From the NCBI GenBank assembly GCA_963169055.1, contig CAUJFU010000320.1, positions 1 through 17,907 of the forward strand: 17,907 nucleotides of DNA, in the 5' to 3' direction. The stretch is from Myxococcota bacterium (GTDB taxonomy: Bacteria > Myxococcota_C > UBA6777). Of the stretch, positions 1 through 7,219 are shown piece by piece (the first letter of the stretch is position 1; every line of letters starts with the position of its first letter). Under the pieces are notes generated by a model, which had not been told where the DNA came from, did no database searches, and saw only the letters and a list, made by a program, of their open reading frames with translations. A program made the position numbers and the translations under genes.

Positions 1-170
1 CTTTCCACCGTGGGGGGGGGGGGGCTCGCCCCCAAAAAAACTTAAAAAAACAAATAACCCATTTCTGGGGGGGTGTGGGGCTGCCCCCCACAAAACTGAA
101 TCGATAAACACCAAACCATCCAAATGCGTAAGTCTTATCAACAAAACAAGTACTGTGAGGAATCCAGATC
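1..170. repeat. G/C-tract palindromes upstream of the ATP-grasp gene
   Basis: This stretch holds no supported gene. A run of 13 G (12-24) is followed by CTCG and five C (29-33), giving a short GC hairpin, then seven A. A second hairpin pairs TGTGGGG (74-80) with CCCCACA (86-92). The second stem shares its TGTGGGG/CCCCACA arms with the hairpin at 15522-15547, so these may belong to one dispersed intergenic repeat family. On the plus strand the first hairpin is followed by A rather than T, so it is not an obvious plus-strand terminator. A promoter for the gene at 171 must lie here or upstream, but I cannot place one. The long G run is prone to length error. Confidence 0.45.
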
Positions 171-1112
171 GTGGAGAAGAAGCGTGTCGGAATTGTTGCA
201 TCCCGACAAGACGAGCAAGCGATGTATGTGATGAAGGCGGTGGAGCGGGCGGGTGGTTCGCCTTGGCTATTGGAGACGGCGGCTGTTCCAGAAGCACGAA
301 CGCTGACGTACGACCGAGGAGCGTTGCTTTATGAGGGGGAACGTTTGGATGCGTTGCGTTGTGTGTATTTGCGGACGATCCACACGGGTGTGCCTTCAAC
401 CGACCCCGAGCAATTTTCGCGGCGCAACTTTGATATCTGGCAAGAGATGTACGTCGCAGAGCGGGAGCGTCAATCGTTGATTGCGTCTGTACTGGAGATC
501 TTGGAAGAGCAAGGGACGCGGATGATCAATCCGATGGCCTCGGTGCGTTTGCACGAACTCAAGCTGCACCAGCTTGCACGCTTAAAAGCGCGGGGCATTC
601 CTGTACCTGAAAGTCTCGCAACGTCCGATCCTGCGGCGTTGTTGGCGTTTATTGAACAGCATCCTCGTGTGATCTACAAGCCGTTGGGGGGAGGTGCGAT
701 GGTGCAGCGTTTGTTGAGCGGCGACCTTCAACCCGAGCGGTTGGGGTTATTGGTGCATTGCCCTGTGTTGTTTCAGGAGGAGATTCTGGGCGAAGAGTTC
801 CGAGCGTATGTGTTGGATGGCGAACCTGTGGGGGCTTTTTCGTTGCCAACGGAAGGGTTGGTGGATGCACGTGAAGCGGTCGATCAAGCCCGACCAGCGG
901 TGATTCCAGAAGAAGCGTGGACGTTGTGTGTACGCGCTGCGTCGGTACTTGGGCTGTCTTGGACGGCTGTCGATATGCGACGGCAAGCAGATGGGCGTTT
1001 TGTGGTGTTTGAGTGCAATCCAACACCTGCGATATCGTACTTCGACGATCCCGAAGAAGGGGTTTTGATCAAGCGTTTGGCTGCTTTCTTGGTCGAACAA
1101 GCGGCGACCTGA
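171..1112 (+). CDS. RimK-like ATP-grasp ligase
   Basis: This 313-residue protein is an ATP-grasp ligase of the RimK/glutathione-synthase type. Such enzymes use ATP to activate a carboxylate as an acyl-phosphate and join it to an amine, thiol or hydroxyl. The pre-grasp region (about 1-75) ends in a strand with YLR. The nucleotide-binding lysine is in VIYKPLGGG (K170), followed by the adenine-contacting strand LFQEEILGEEFRAYV (201-214). The metal ligands sit in AVDMR (D268) and FECNPTP (E281, N283), where RimK has an ExN motif. The start is GTG with GAGGA at 157-161. It lies 29 nt before an oxygenase gene in the same direction and probably shares its transcript. The substrate cannot be read from sequence. 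The architecture also recalls the macrocycle-forming ligases of graspetide-type peptides, but no precursor is visible nearby. The family is confident; the role is not. Confidence 0.88.
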   Translation: MEKKRVGIVASRQDEQAMYVMKAVERAGGSPWLLETAAVPEARTLTYDRGALLYEGERLDALRCVYLRTIHTGVPSTDPEQFSRRNFDIWQEMYVAERERQSLIASVLEILEEQGTRMINPMASVRLHELKLHQLARLKARGIPVPESLATSDPAALLAFIEQHPRVIYKPLGGGAMVQRLLSGDLQPERLGLLVHCPVLFQEEILGEEFRAYVLDGEPVGAFSLPTEGLVDAREAVDQARPAVIPEEAWTLCVRAASVLGLSWTAVDMRRQADGRFVVFECNPTPAISYFDDPEEGVLIKRLAAFLVEQAAT

Positions 1113-1130
1113 GCAGCTCAACAAGCGAAT

Positions 1131-1135
1131 GGAGG
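1131..1135 (+). promoter_or_regulatory. Ribosome binding site fixing the oxygenase start
   Basis: GGAGG lies six nucleotides before the GTG at 1142. It decides the start: the open frame extends upstream to 1013, but that part overlaps the ATP-grasp gene and reads as its shadow. Confidence 0.75.
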
Positions 1136-1141
1136 ATCAGC

Positions 1142-2008
1142 GTGAATCGACCAGAATCCGCGAACGAAGGAGGTCGATCCCCGAGCGATCGATGTCAACA
1201 GCGCAGCCGTTCTTTGTTTTTGGAGCACGCTTGGCCTGCGTGGGAGAGTCTTCCCAAAGCGTCCGAACGAGGGGCCTTTTTTATTCCTCATCTTGTGGAT
1301 CACCGCTTTGGCTCGAACTGGCGAGCGATCGTACACGACTCTCCGCCCGATCAAGCGAATGTGTCGCGGTGGTGGCATCCTCAGCTTCTCGATCCTGCTA
1401 TCGTGACGACGATCCGCCAACACTTTCTTTTTGAAGGGCCGATCCCGCACGTTGCTTTGCAAGAGGCTTTCCCTGTCGAACAGGCGTGGGCGATCTGGAA
1501 AGAATTATCCACGGCGTCTTTTGTTCGGCATCATTTTTCGGATTACCAGATCGATATCCTTCCGATGGATGAACTCGCACCGTCGGGCATCTTGACAAGA
1601 CTTGTCACTTGGTTGCGCACCAAAGAGGCCGCAGCAGCGCATCAATGGTTGGTGGGATGGCCGCATCCTCGTCCAACGCACTCGGCCATCCAAGTCCAGA
1701 TATCACGTTTGCGGGAGGGGGATTTTTTCGCGATGCACGAAGACACCGAACGCGAAGGCATCGCTGTGGTGTACAATCTTTCGGCGCATTGGTCGCCTGA
1801 GTGGGGGGGGAATCTGTTTTTCTTGCATCCCGACAAACAACGGATCGCTTTGGCGATCCCGCCTGTCTTTAACAGCGCTTTGATCTTCCGCCCTCAAGGG
1901 GCGCCTCATTGGGTGGAACCTGTGCGCGCTATCCCCGATGGGATCGCACGTTACACCATCACATGCTTTTATCTTGTCGGGGATGCGACCCCTTCTGCTT
2001 CGCTTTAG
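1142..2008 (+). CDS. 2-oxoglutarate/Fe(II)-dependent oxygenase
   Basis: This 288-residue protein belongs to the prolyl-4-hydroxylase-like 2OG-Fe(II) oxygenase superfamily, which hydroxylates or otherwise oxidises a substrate using O2 and 2-oxoglutarate. The C-terminal jelly roll shows the iron triad: HED at 199-201 (H199, D201) and H256 in APHWVEP. R270 in IARYTITCFYL is placed to bind the 2OG carboxylate. The segment YNLSAHWSPEWGG (211-223) matches the strand-turn typical of Tpa1/Ofd1-like members. The N-terminal 190 residues are not recognised and may select the substrate. The GTG start is supported by GGAGG. It follows the ATP-grasp gene closely and converges with the lipoprotein gene, with 26 nt between stops. 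The pairing suggests both enzymes act on the same molecule, but this is inference. Confidence 0.85.
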   Translation: MNRPESANEGGRSPSDRCQQRSRSLFLEHAWPAWESLPKASERGAFFIPHLVDHRFGSNWRAIVHDSPPDQANVSRWWHPQLLDPAIVTTIRQHFLFEGPIPHVALQEAFPVEQAWAIWKELSTASFVRHHFSDYQIDILPMDELAPSGILTRLVTWLRTKEAAAAHQWLVGWPHPRPTHSAIQVQISRLREGDFFAMHEDTEREGIAVVYNLSAHWSPEWGGNLFFLHPDKQRIALAIPPVFNSALIFRPQGAPHWVEPVRAIPDGIARYTITCFYLVGDATPSASL

Positions 2009-2034
2009 ATGAGGCGTCGCGTAGGGAAGGCCGT

Positions 2035-4119
2035 TTAGGGGAGGGCGATCTTGCGGTTGGGAAGGGGCGAACGAACTCTATCGCCTTCGGTGGTGTCGCC
2101 TGTGACGGAAGCATCGCCTTGAAGGATGATGGGCTTTTCAACCGAGGCGAGGTTGTTGCCAGAAAGCTCTGCACGAGCAGCATCCAAGAAGATGCCCGCC
2201 CGATCGGCTCCTTGGATGCTTGTGGTTTGGATCGAAACGCGGCCCTCCGAGAGGCGGCTGACGTTGATTCCGTCGCCTTCGCTTTCTTCGGTGATGCGGG
2301 TGACTTTGTTGATCCACAACTCGGACAGTCTGAACTCACCTGTGATATCAAAAAGCTGGATCCCAAATCCTCGGATATCCGAGAGGTTGTTGCGAGTGAT
2401 GACGGTGTTGGCGCTTCTGACATCGTGGAAAGCGATGGCGCGCAAGCGCTCTTTTTCAAACTTGTTTTCCGCAACGTTGAACGATCCTTTGCCTGAAACG
2501 CCCAATCCTGCGGCTCCGTTGCCATGAAAGTAGTTCTTTTCCACGCGAACTTCGGCATCCACTCCGTCAGTTGCATGGGCGATACGGAGTCCTGTTCCTG
2601 CGGGAAACTCGCCTTTGGGACGGGTGCGGCCTTGGCCCCAAAAGGCGTTCGAGAAAAGGTTGGTCTTGAGGTTGCCCACGTCTTGCCCGACGACCTGTTG
2701 GTGGCCGACACGCAATCCGTCGCCGTAGTTGTCGGTAAATACGTTGCTTTCTGCGCGGATATCTTTTTGAACGTGCCAGAGATGGGCTGCTGGATAAGCA
2801 AAGCGATCTGCGATTTCAGCGTTGGTTTGGGCCGAACGAACGCCGTTTCGCTCGAATGCGTTTCGCGACAAGCTGACCGTTGCGCTCGAATGCACGATCA
2901 CGCCAGTGGTGTCGTTGCCAAAAAAGCTGTTGCCTTCGATCTCAACGACGCCTGCGCCTGCGATATGGACACCGACGCCCAACAAGCGCTGCCCTTGGGT
3001 GGGTTCTTGCCCATCTTCCACCAAGGAAGGACGGCAGAGGCCAGCCTCACAGAAGGTGCTTCTTGGGCAACGTGTGGAGCAATCTTCTTGACTGCGCCGT
3101 GTATCCGCTGCGATCGGGCCGTTGTGGTGAACGTAGGTCGAACGCATGGCGACTTTGTGATCGTGGGTGACGCCGACGCCGTACTTTTCGTAACGTCCTG
3201 TCACACGGTGATCATGTGTCACTCCTACCGCTTTGGTTTCCCATGCCCGCGCCAACCCGCCCGCTCCGTTGTGGGCGATCTCTGAGTTGGCGACCGAGAC
3301 GACTTTGACTTTTCCCAACAGGATGCCGAAACGCAGCCGTGAGACGGGTTCTGTTGAACCCTCGCGCAACAGCGGCTTGCCATTTTGCGTAGCTTGCGTT
3401 TGGAGGATCTTGACTTCCTCGGCAGACTCGACGTGCAAACCAGATAGCCGATTTTCTGTAAGGACCATATCTTCGAGCATGACGATGCGGGCGGAGCGGA
3501 TCAACACCCCATGCCCACCACCGCTGATATGTAGGCGCTTCAAGGTGATATCTGCGTTGCTTTCGATCTGGAGGGCTGCATAATCTTCGGGGGCGTCGGT
3601 TTGTTCGGGCAATTGGATGCGCGCACCCGCTTGGGCTTCGTTCGACACTCCTTCGATCGTGATGGTGCGCGTCAATCCCCCCAACTCAATCGGCCCTTGC
3701 CAGACCTCTCCCATCAGGATCACCCGCACGATCGTTGCGTCGTCCTGCAATCGCTTGGGTAGTTCTTTGATCTCTTCGAGGCTTCGGCCTTTTCCAACGC
3801 ACAACACGCCAGATTGCCCACACAACGCATCCACGTCCCCTTCGATCTTGCTCGATGCCAAGGTCACCGCAGGACGGCATCCGCTATTGCAAGGCTCGCT
3901 TTTGTTGATATCACAAGCCTCTCCATCGAACTTGACGGGCGAACTCGACAGCAACCGATCGGGGCAGATCGCCGTCTCGGTCTTGAAAGCGACCGTGTCT
4001 GGAGGCAATTGGCCCACCGGCTTTGTATTGCCGGTCGATGAACTACAGCCCCACAACCCGAGCCAAGCCAACGCCCATCCCACAAACAACCCACCGATCT
4101 TCCATTCTTGCCTTGGCAT
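2035..4119 (-). CDS. Right-handed parallel beta-helix lipoprotein, Cys-rich
   Basis: This 694-residue exported protein starts at 4119, where AGGTG lies just upstream. A longer reading to 4176 would bury the signal peptide. Residues 1-24 form a lipoprotein signal ending in LWGC (C25), with serines after the cysteine, so outer-membrane anchoring is likely. Residues about 150-670 consist of repeated short strands with turns of the type 'N-x-F-x-x-N-x-x-G-h-x-V', as in pectate-lyase-like beta-helix (NosD/PbH1) proteins. A Cys-rich segment near the N terminus (C52, C69, C77, C81, C100, C107) and another in the middle (C347, C351, C357, C362) probably form disulfides; the second looks like an inserted knot between helix coils. 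The motif GVTHDH occurs twice, 17 residues apart (THDH at 301 and 318). The role may be surface polysaccharide binding or cleavage, or adhesion. No catalytic residues can be assigned. Confidence 0.8.
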   Translation of the reverse strand: MPRQEWKIGGLFVGWALAWLGLWGCSSSTGNTKPVGQLPPDTVAFKTETAICPDRLLSSSPVKFDGEACDINKSEPCNSGCRPAVTLASSKIEGDVDALCGQSGVLCVGKGRSLEEIKELPKRLQDDATIVRVILMGEVWQGPIELGGLTRTITIEGVSNEAQAGARIQLPEQTDAPEDYAALQIESNADITLKRLHISGGGHGVLIRSARIVMLEDMVLTENRLSGLHVESAEEVKILQTQATQNGKPLLREGSTEPVSRLRFGILLGKVKVVSVANSEIAHNGAGGLARAWETKAVGVTHDHRVTGRYEKYGVGVTHDHKVAMRSTYVHHNGPIAADTRRSQEDCSTRCPRSTFCEAGLCRPSLVEDGQEPTQGQRLLGVGVHIAGAGVVEIEGNSFFGNDTTGVIVHSSATVSLSRNAFERNGVRSAQTNAEIADRFAYPAAHLWHVQKDIRAESNVFTDNYGDGLRVGHQQVVGQDVGNLKTNLFSNAFWGQGRTRPKGEFPAGTGLRIAHATDGVDAEVRVEKNYFHGNGAAGLGVSGKGSFNVAENKFEKERLRAIAFHDVRSANTVITRNNLSDIRGFGIQLFDITGEFRLSELWINKVTRITEESEGDGINVSRLSEGRVSIQTTSIQGADRAGIFLDAARAELSGNNLASVEKPIILQGDASVTGDTTEGDRVRSPLPNRKIALP

Positions 4120-4354
4120 CTGATCACCTGCTTTCTTTGCTAAAACGTGATGCTTCCTCTCGACCGAAAACAACATTTATGCCAAAAAAACAAGATAAGC
4201 CCATTTTTAACTCGTTTCTCTTTGTCTAGCGATGCTCTCTCCTGTGCGAGGACTGTTCTATGTGCCTTTGCTGCTTCGTTGCGCCACGCCATCCTGTCAA
4301 GGATGTCGCGGCCCTCTTTTTTTTATGGATGCAGTGTATGGTAAAGAATACACT
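4120..4354. other. Gap between kinase and lipoprotein genes
   Basis: The 235 nt between these minus-strand genes hold no supported coding region. Next to the kinase stop is a 7-bp hairpin, AGTGTAT (4333-4339) with ATACACT (4348-4354); on the minus strand it is not followed by T. The plus strand carries a separate terminator, listed on its own. The lipoprotein promoter probably lies at 4130-4260, which is AT-rich on the gene-proximal side, but I cannot assign its -10 and -35 boxes. Confidence 0.4.
4283..4324 (+). terminator. Plus-strand intrinsic terminator opposite minus-strand genes
   Basis: A 13-position stem (4283-4295 with 4300-4312, 11 pairs, loop GTCA) is followed by CCTC and eight T (4317-4324). 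This is the classic layout of a Rho-independent terminator read on the plus strand. Nothing on the minus strand gives a T run after the stem. No plus-strand gene ends upstream: the nearest plus-strand coding sequence stops at 2008. The site either ends an unannotated plus-strand RNA or blocks antisense transcription into the kinase gene. Confidence 0.65.
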
Positions 4355-7219
4355 CTAGCTTGGCTGTTTGGGATAAGCAACAACGCGAAAGCCGCAGTTG
4401 TAGGTGCGTGTCCCTTCTGGGCGTGGTAATCGCGTGCGAAGGCGTAAACTTCGTTCGTTGGCGGCGATCCATCCTCCACCTCGTTGGGTGGGGGTGATCT
4501 TGGGATCTTCGGTAAGTCGGGCGACTTCTTCGGGGGACATCGTCAGCGTCCATTCGCTGATGCACCCCACGACGTCGCACATCCCATACACGGACTGATC
4601 CGCCGTAAAGACACCGATCGGTTCAGGCTGTAGCTGGTTGGCAGGGCGAGAACGCCCCATCTTACAAAAGGTTGCATCAAAACGATTGCCCCAAGGATAG
4701 ATCCGCTGATCAAAGCACCCTGCGGCTTTTTCCCATTGTTCTTCGGAGGGCAAGGACACCAAGCGCCCTTCGCGTTGGGTCCGCCAGCGACAGTACAGAA
4801 CCGCTTCAAACCAACTCACGCCAAACACAGGCAGACGCCCTTCGTGCTCTTCACTAACGGGATAGCGTTGGGTGATCTCACCTTCCAACAAGGCCGCACG
4901 ATGGGGAATATAGTGATCCCCCTCCAACACCGCGTAGTTTTCTTGCCCAGAGCGCGGAACCAGATCCGCTGCACGAGCGGGATCTTCGGCATGGATAGCA
5001 TTTACATAGATCAGGTATTCTCCCAACGTGACGGGATAGCGCGAGATAAAAAAGTCATCGAGTGTTTGGTGCGAAAAAGGTAGCCCCATCAAGGCTTCTG
5101 GATCGCCGCCAAATGGAAATGGACCTGCGGGGATGTGTACATACGCCCCACCGATCTCTTCTTCGCGGTACAAGCGAAGATGCACAGCATCGCGGGTGGT
5201 TCGTTGGATCTGTAGCGGGTAAAGCGTGTCCCGTCGCCCCTGTTTATGGAGGCGCAAGAGATACGAGCCTTGCGGCATCTCAAGCGTTCTTGGGGTTTTG
5301 CTTGCTTCGCATTGAAAGATCGGTTGAAGTCGGCGTTGTTGTTCTTCGAAGCGAAAGACCTGCACGGTCGCATCGTTGGGGTCTGTGGTGATCTCAACGA
5401 ACCCTTGGCCGTGCAGCAATCTCGCGTAGGTTCCGTCGTCATAAAACTCGACCAGATCGCGGTAATAGATCTGTTGCAAGGTGTCGCCTTCGCGTTCGGC
5501 CTCCAAGAAGCGCTGCCAATACAACTCGACAAGGCCGATTTTGGCGTCTGCGTTCCCGGGTTCGTGTTCCAATGCGCGAATGTACTTTTGAACCGCCGCC
5601 CCAAATAGCCGCACCACTTCTTGCTCGAATTCGAGGAACTTGTCTTCTTTGGCCCATGCTTCGCGTTTGGATTCGGGGCTGTCCCACGGTTCAACGGCTT
5701 TTTGGGCGTCTTCCCATTCTTTGCGCAAATCGCCCAACTGTGCGCGCTTTTCGTAGAACTCTACCTTGATCGCGTCGGCTTCTGCGATCCGAGAAAGAGC
5801 GGCTTCCTTCCGTCGTTGTTTTTCTTTGGTGCCTTCCAGATATTCTTCCAACTGATCATAGACTGCACGACAAGACGGAAAACGCGCTTGGGGATCTTTG
5901 GCCAACATCCGCAAGCAGATCTGTTCGAGTTCTTCGGGGACTTCCCAAGATACATCGCAATGGCTCGGTGGATAGGGCTCTTCAAAGCTGACTTTGAAGA
6001 TCAACGTAAACAGGTTGAATTCTTCAAATGGCCGTCTTCCCGTCAAGATCTCGTACAAGATCACCCCCAAGGCGTATTGGTCTAAAGCGGGTGTGATCAT
6101 GCCTTTGGTGAGGACTTCGGGGGCGATGTATGCGGGGGTTCCGCGTGGGACTTTGTCTTTGGGGGCTTGCGCGCCGAATCCGTCGGCTTGGTCTTCGGGG
6201 GCTGTGCGTTCTGCGATCCCCCAATCCAAGATCAAGACCTCTCCAAACTCACCAAGCAAGATATTGGCGGGCTTGATATCGCGGTGGATCACATTTCGAC
6301 TGTGCGCGTACTCGAGGCCCATGCACATCTGTTGAAGGATCTTGAGCAATTGCAAGATCGAGGCGCTGCGTTCCTCTAACACTTGCGCAAGATTTCGCGA
6401 TGAACTCAAGCGCATGGTGTAATAGGGCTGCCCATCTTCCAACACGCCGATATCATAGATCGGAATAATGTTGGGATGTTCCAATTGCCCCGTCAGTCGG
6501 GCCTCTTCAAAAAACCGCTGGTGCTCTCGAAACGATGCGCCTGTGCCTTTCAACAGCATCTTGCTCGCCACTTTTCGACCGACATTGCGATCGTACAGCG
6601 CCACCACCCGTCCAAGACCGCCGCGCCCCAGTTCTTCTTCTTCTTTGTAACGTTCGGCATAGACACGGGCGGGTTGCCAAAGCACTTGCGGCGCTTCGAC
6701 AAGATGCGCTTGGGCGGAGATATCCTCGCTTGCTTCGGTGACAGACACCGAAAGAACCTGTGTTTTGGGGCCTTCCTCCTTTGCGCTCAGCCCGCTGTCT
6801 TTTGCGCTCACGCCTCGCTCTTTTGCGATTTGAAGGATCGCGCCGTGTTGCTTTTCTTGCTTCTTGCCGCGCTCGATTTGGATGGGTGGGGGCGTTTCTT
6901 GTGAATCTGTCGGGTGTTGGAGCATGTAAAGCTGTACCGTCGCCAAGCAGTCGAGATCGCGGCTGTGTTGTGTCTCCACGTCCAAGATTTCTTCCGGCTG
7001 TTCTGCGGATGCTTCCGTTGAGAAACGTTCCCACAAAGCATCGTACAACGAGGGCGACAGCCATCGCTTTTGTTCGCACCAGTAGGCGCGCAAAGAAAAG
7101 GCTTCTCCCAACGCTCGCGCACGACCGTAAGCCGCGAAGGTTTGTATCGCTTGATGCGCCGCTAATGCTCGCTCCTCTAGCGCAAACACCACAAAAGGAG
7201 CCGACAATTGCTCGATCAT
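4355..7219 (-). CDS. Ser/Thr protein kinase fused to FGE-sulfatase-like domain
   Basis: This 954-residue protein carries a Hanks-type kinase and a C-terminal formylglycine-generating-enzyme-like fold. The kinase (about 190-463) has the glycine loop GRGGLGRV (198-205), K220 in VASKML, HRDIKPAN (catalytic D314), DWG in place of DFG (D332) and APE (356-358). A charged helical linker (about 465-600) follows, then a PEGA-like beta region (about 606-686) and the FGE-like domain (about 690-950) with ISRYPVTLGEY, VSWFEAVLYCRWR, YPWGN and GFRVV. I see no clear membrane span, so the protein is probably cytoplasmic. The ATG at 7219 overlaps the stop of the upstream surface-protein gene (ATGA, 7216-7219), which implies translational coupling; a longer reading to 7255 is less likely. 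Kinase-FGE fusions are typical of Myxococcota and Planctomycetes. The FGE part here is probably a binding module rather than a sulfatase activator. Confidence 0.92.
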   Translation of the reverse strand: MIEQLSAPFVVFALEERALAAHQAIQTFAAYGRARALGEAFSLRAYWCEQKRWLSPSLYDALWERFSTEASAEQPEEILDVETQHSRDLDCLATVQLYMLQHPTDSQETPPPIQIERGKKQEKQHGAILQIAKERGVSAKDSGLSAKEEGPKTQVLSVSVTEASEDISAQAHLVEAPQVLWQPARVYAERYKEEEELGRGGLGRVVALYDRNVGRKVASKMLLKGTGASFREHQRFFEEARLTGQLEHPNIIPIYDIGVLEDGQPYYTMRLSSSRNLAQVLEERSASILQLLKILQQMCMGLEYAHSRNVIHRDIKPANILLGEFGEVLILDWGIAERTAPEDQADGFGAQAPKDKVPRGTPAYIAPEVLTKGMITPALDQYALGVILYEILTGRRPFEEFNLFTLIFKVSFEEPYPPSHCDVSWEVPEELEQICLRMLAKDPQARFPSCRAVYDQLEEYLEGTKEKQRRKEAALSRIAEADAIKVEFYEKRAQLGDLRKEWEDAQKAVEPWDSPESKREAWAKEDKFLEFEQEVVRLFGAAVQKYIRALEHEPGNADAKIGLVELYWQRFLEAEREGDTLQQIYYRDLVEFYDDGTYARLLHGQGFVEITTDPNDATVQVFRFEEQQRRLQPIFQCEASKTPRTLEMPQGSYLLRLHKQGRRDTLYPLQIQRTTRDAVHLRLYREEEIGGAYVHIPAGPFPFGGDPEALMGLPFSHQTLDDFFISRYPVTLGEYLIYVNAIHAEDPARAADLVPRSGQENYAVLEGDHYIPHRAALLEGEITQRYPVSEEHEGRLPVFGVSWFEAVLYCRWRTQREGRLVSLPSEEQWEKAAGCFDQRIYPWGNRFDATFCKMGRSRPANQLQPEPIGVFTADQSVYGMCDVVGCISEWTLTMSPEEVARLTEDPKITPTQRGGGWIAANERSLRLRTRLPRPEGTRTYNCGFRVVAYPKQPS

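Noticed and set aside
124-231. Short frame upstream of and overlapping the ATP-grasp gene, tested as a peptide precursor
   Set aside because: The 35-residue product overlaps the ligase start, has no good ribosome site and lacks a leader-core pattern.
690-950. FGE-like domain of the kinase read as a true sulfatase activator
   Set aside because: These numbers are residues of the 954-residue kinase. The domain is fused to a kinase, and no sulfatase is in the window; in such fusions the fold is better seen as a binding module.
2524-3285. Plus-strand 253-codon open frame
   Set aside because: It lies wholly antisense to the beta-helix lipoprotein gene, whose lipobox, repeats and ribosome site are convincing; the antisense product shows no domain.
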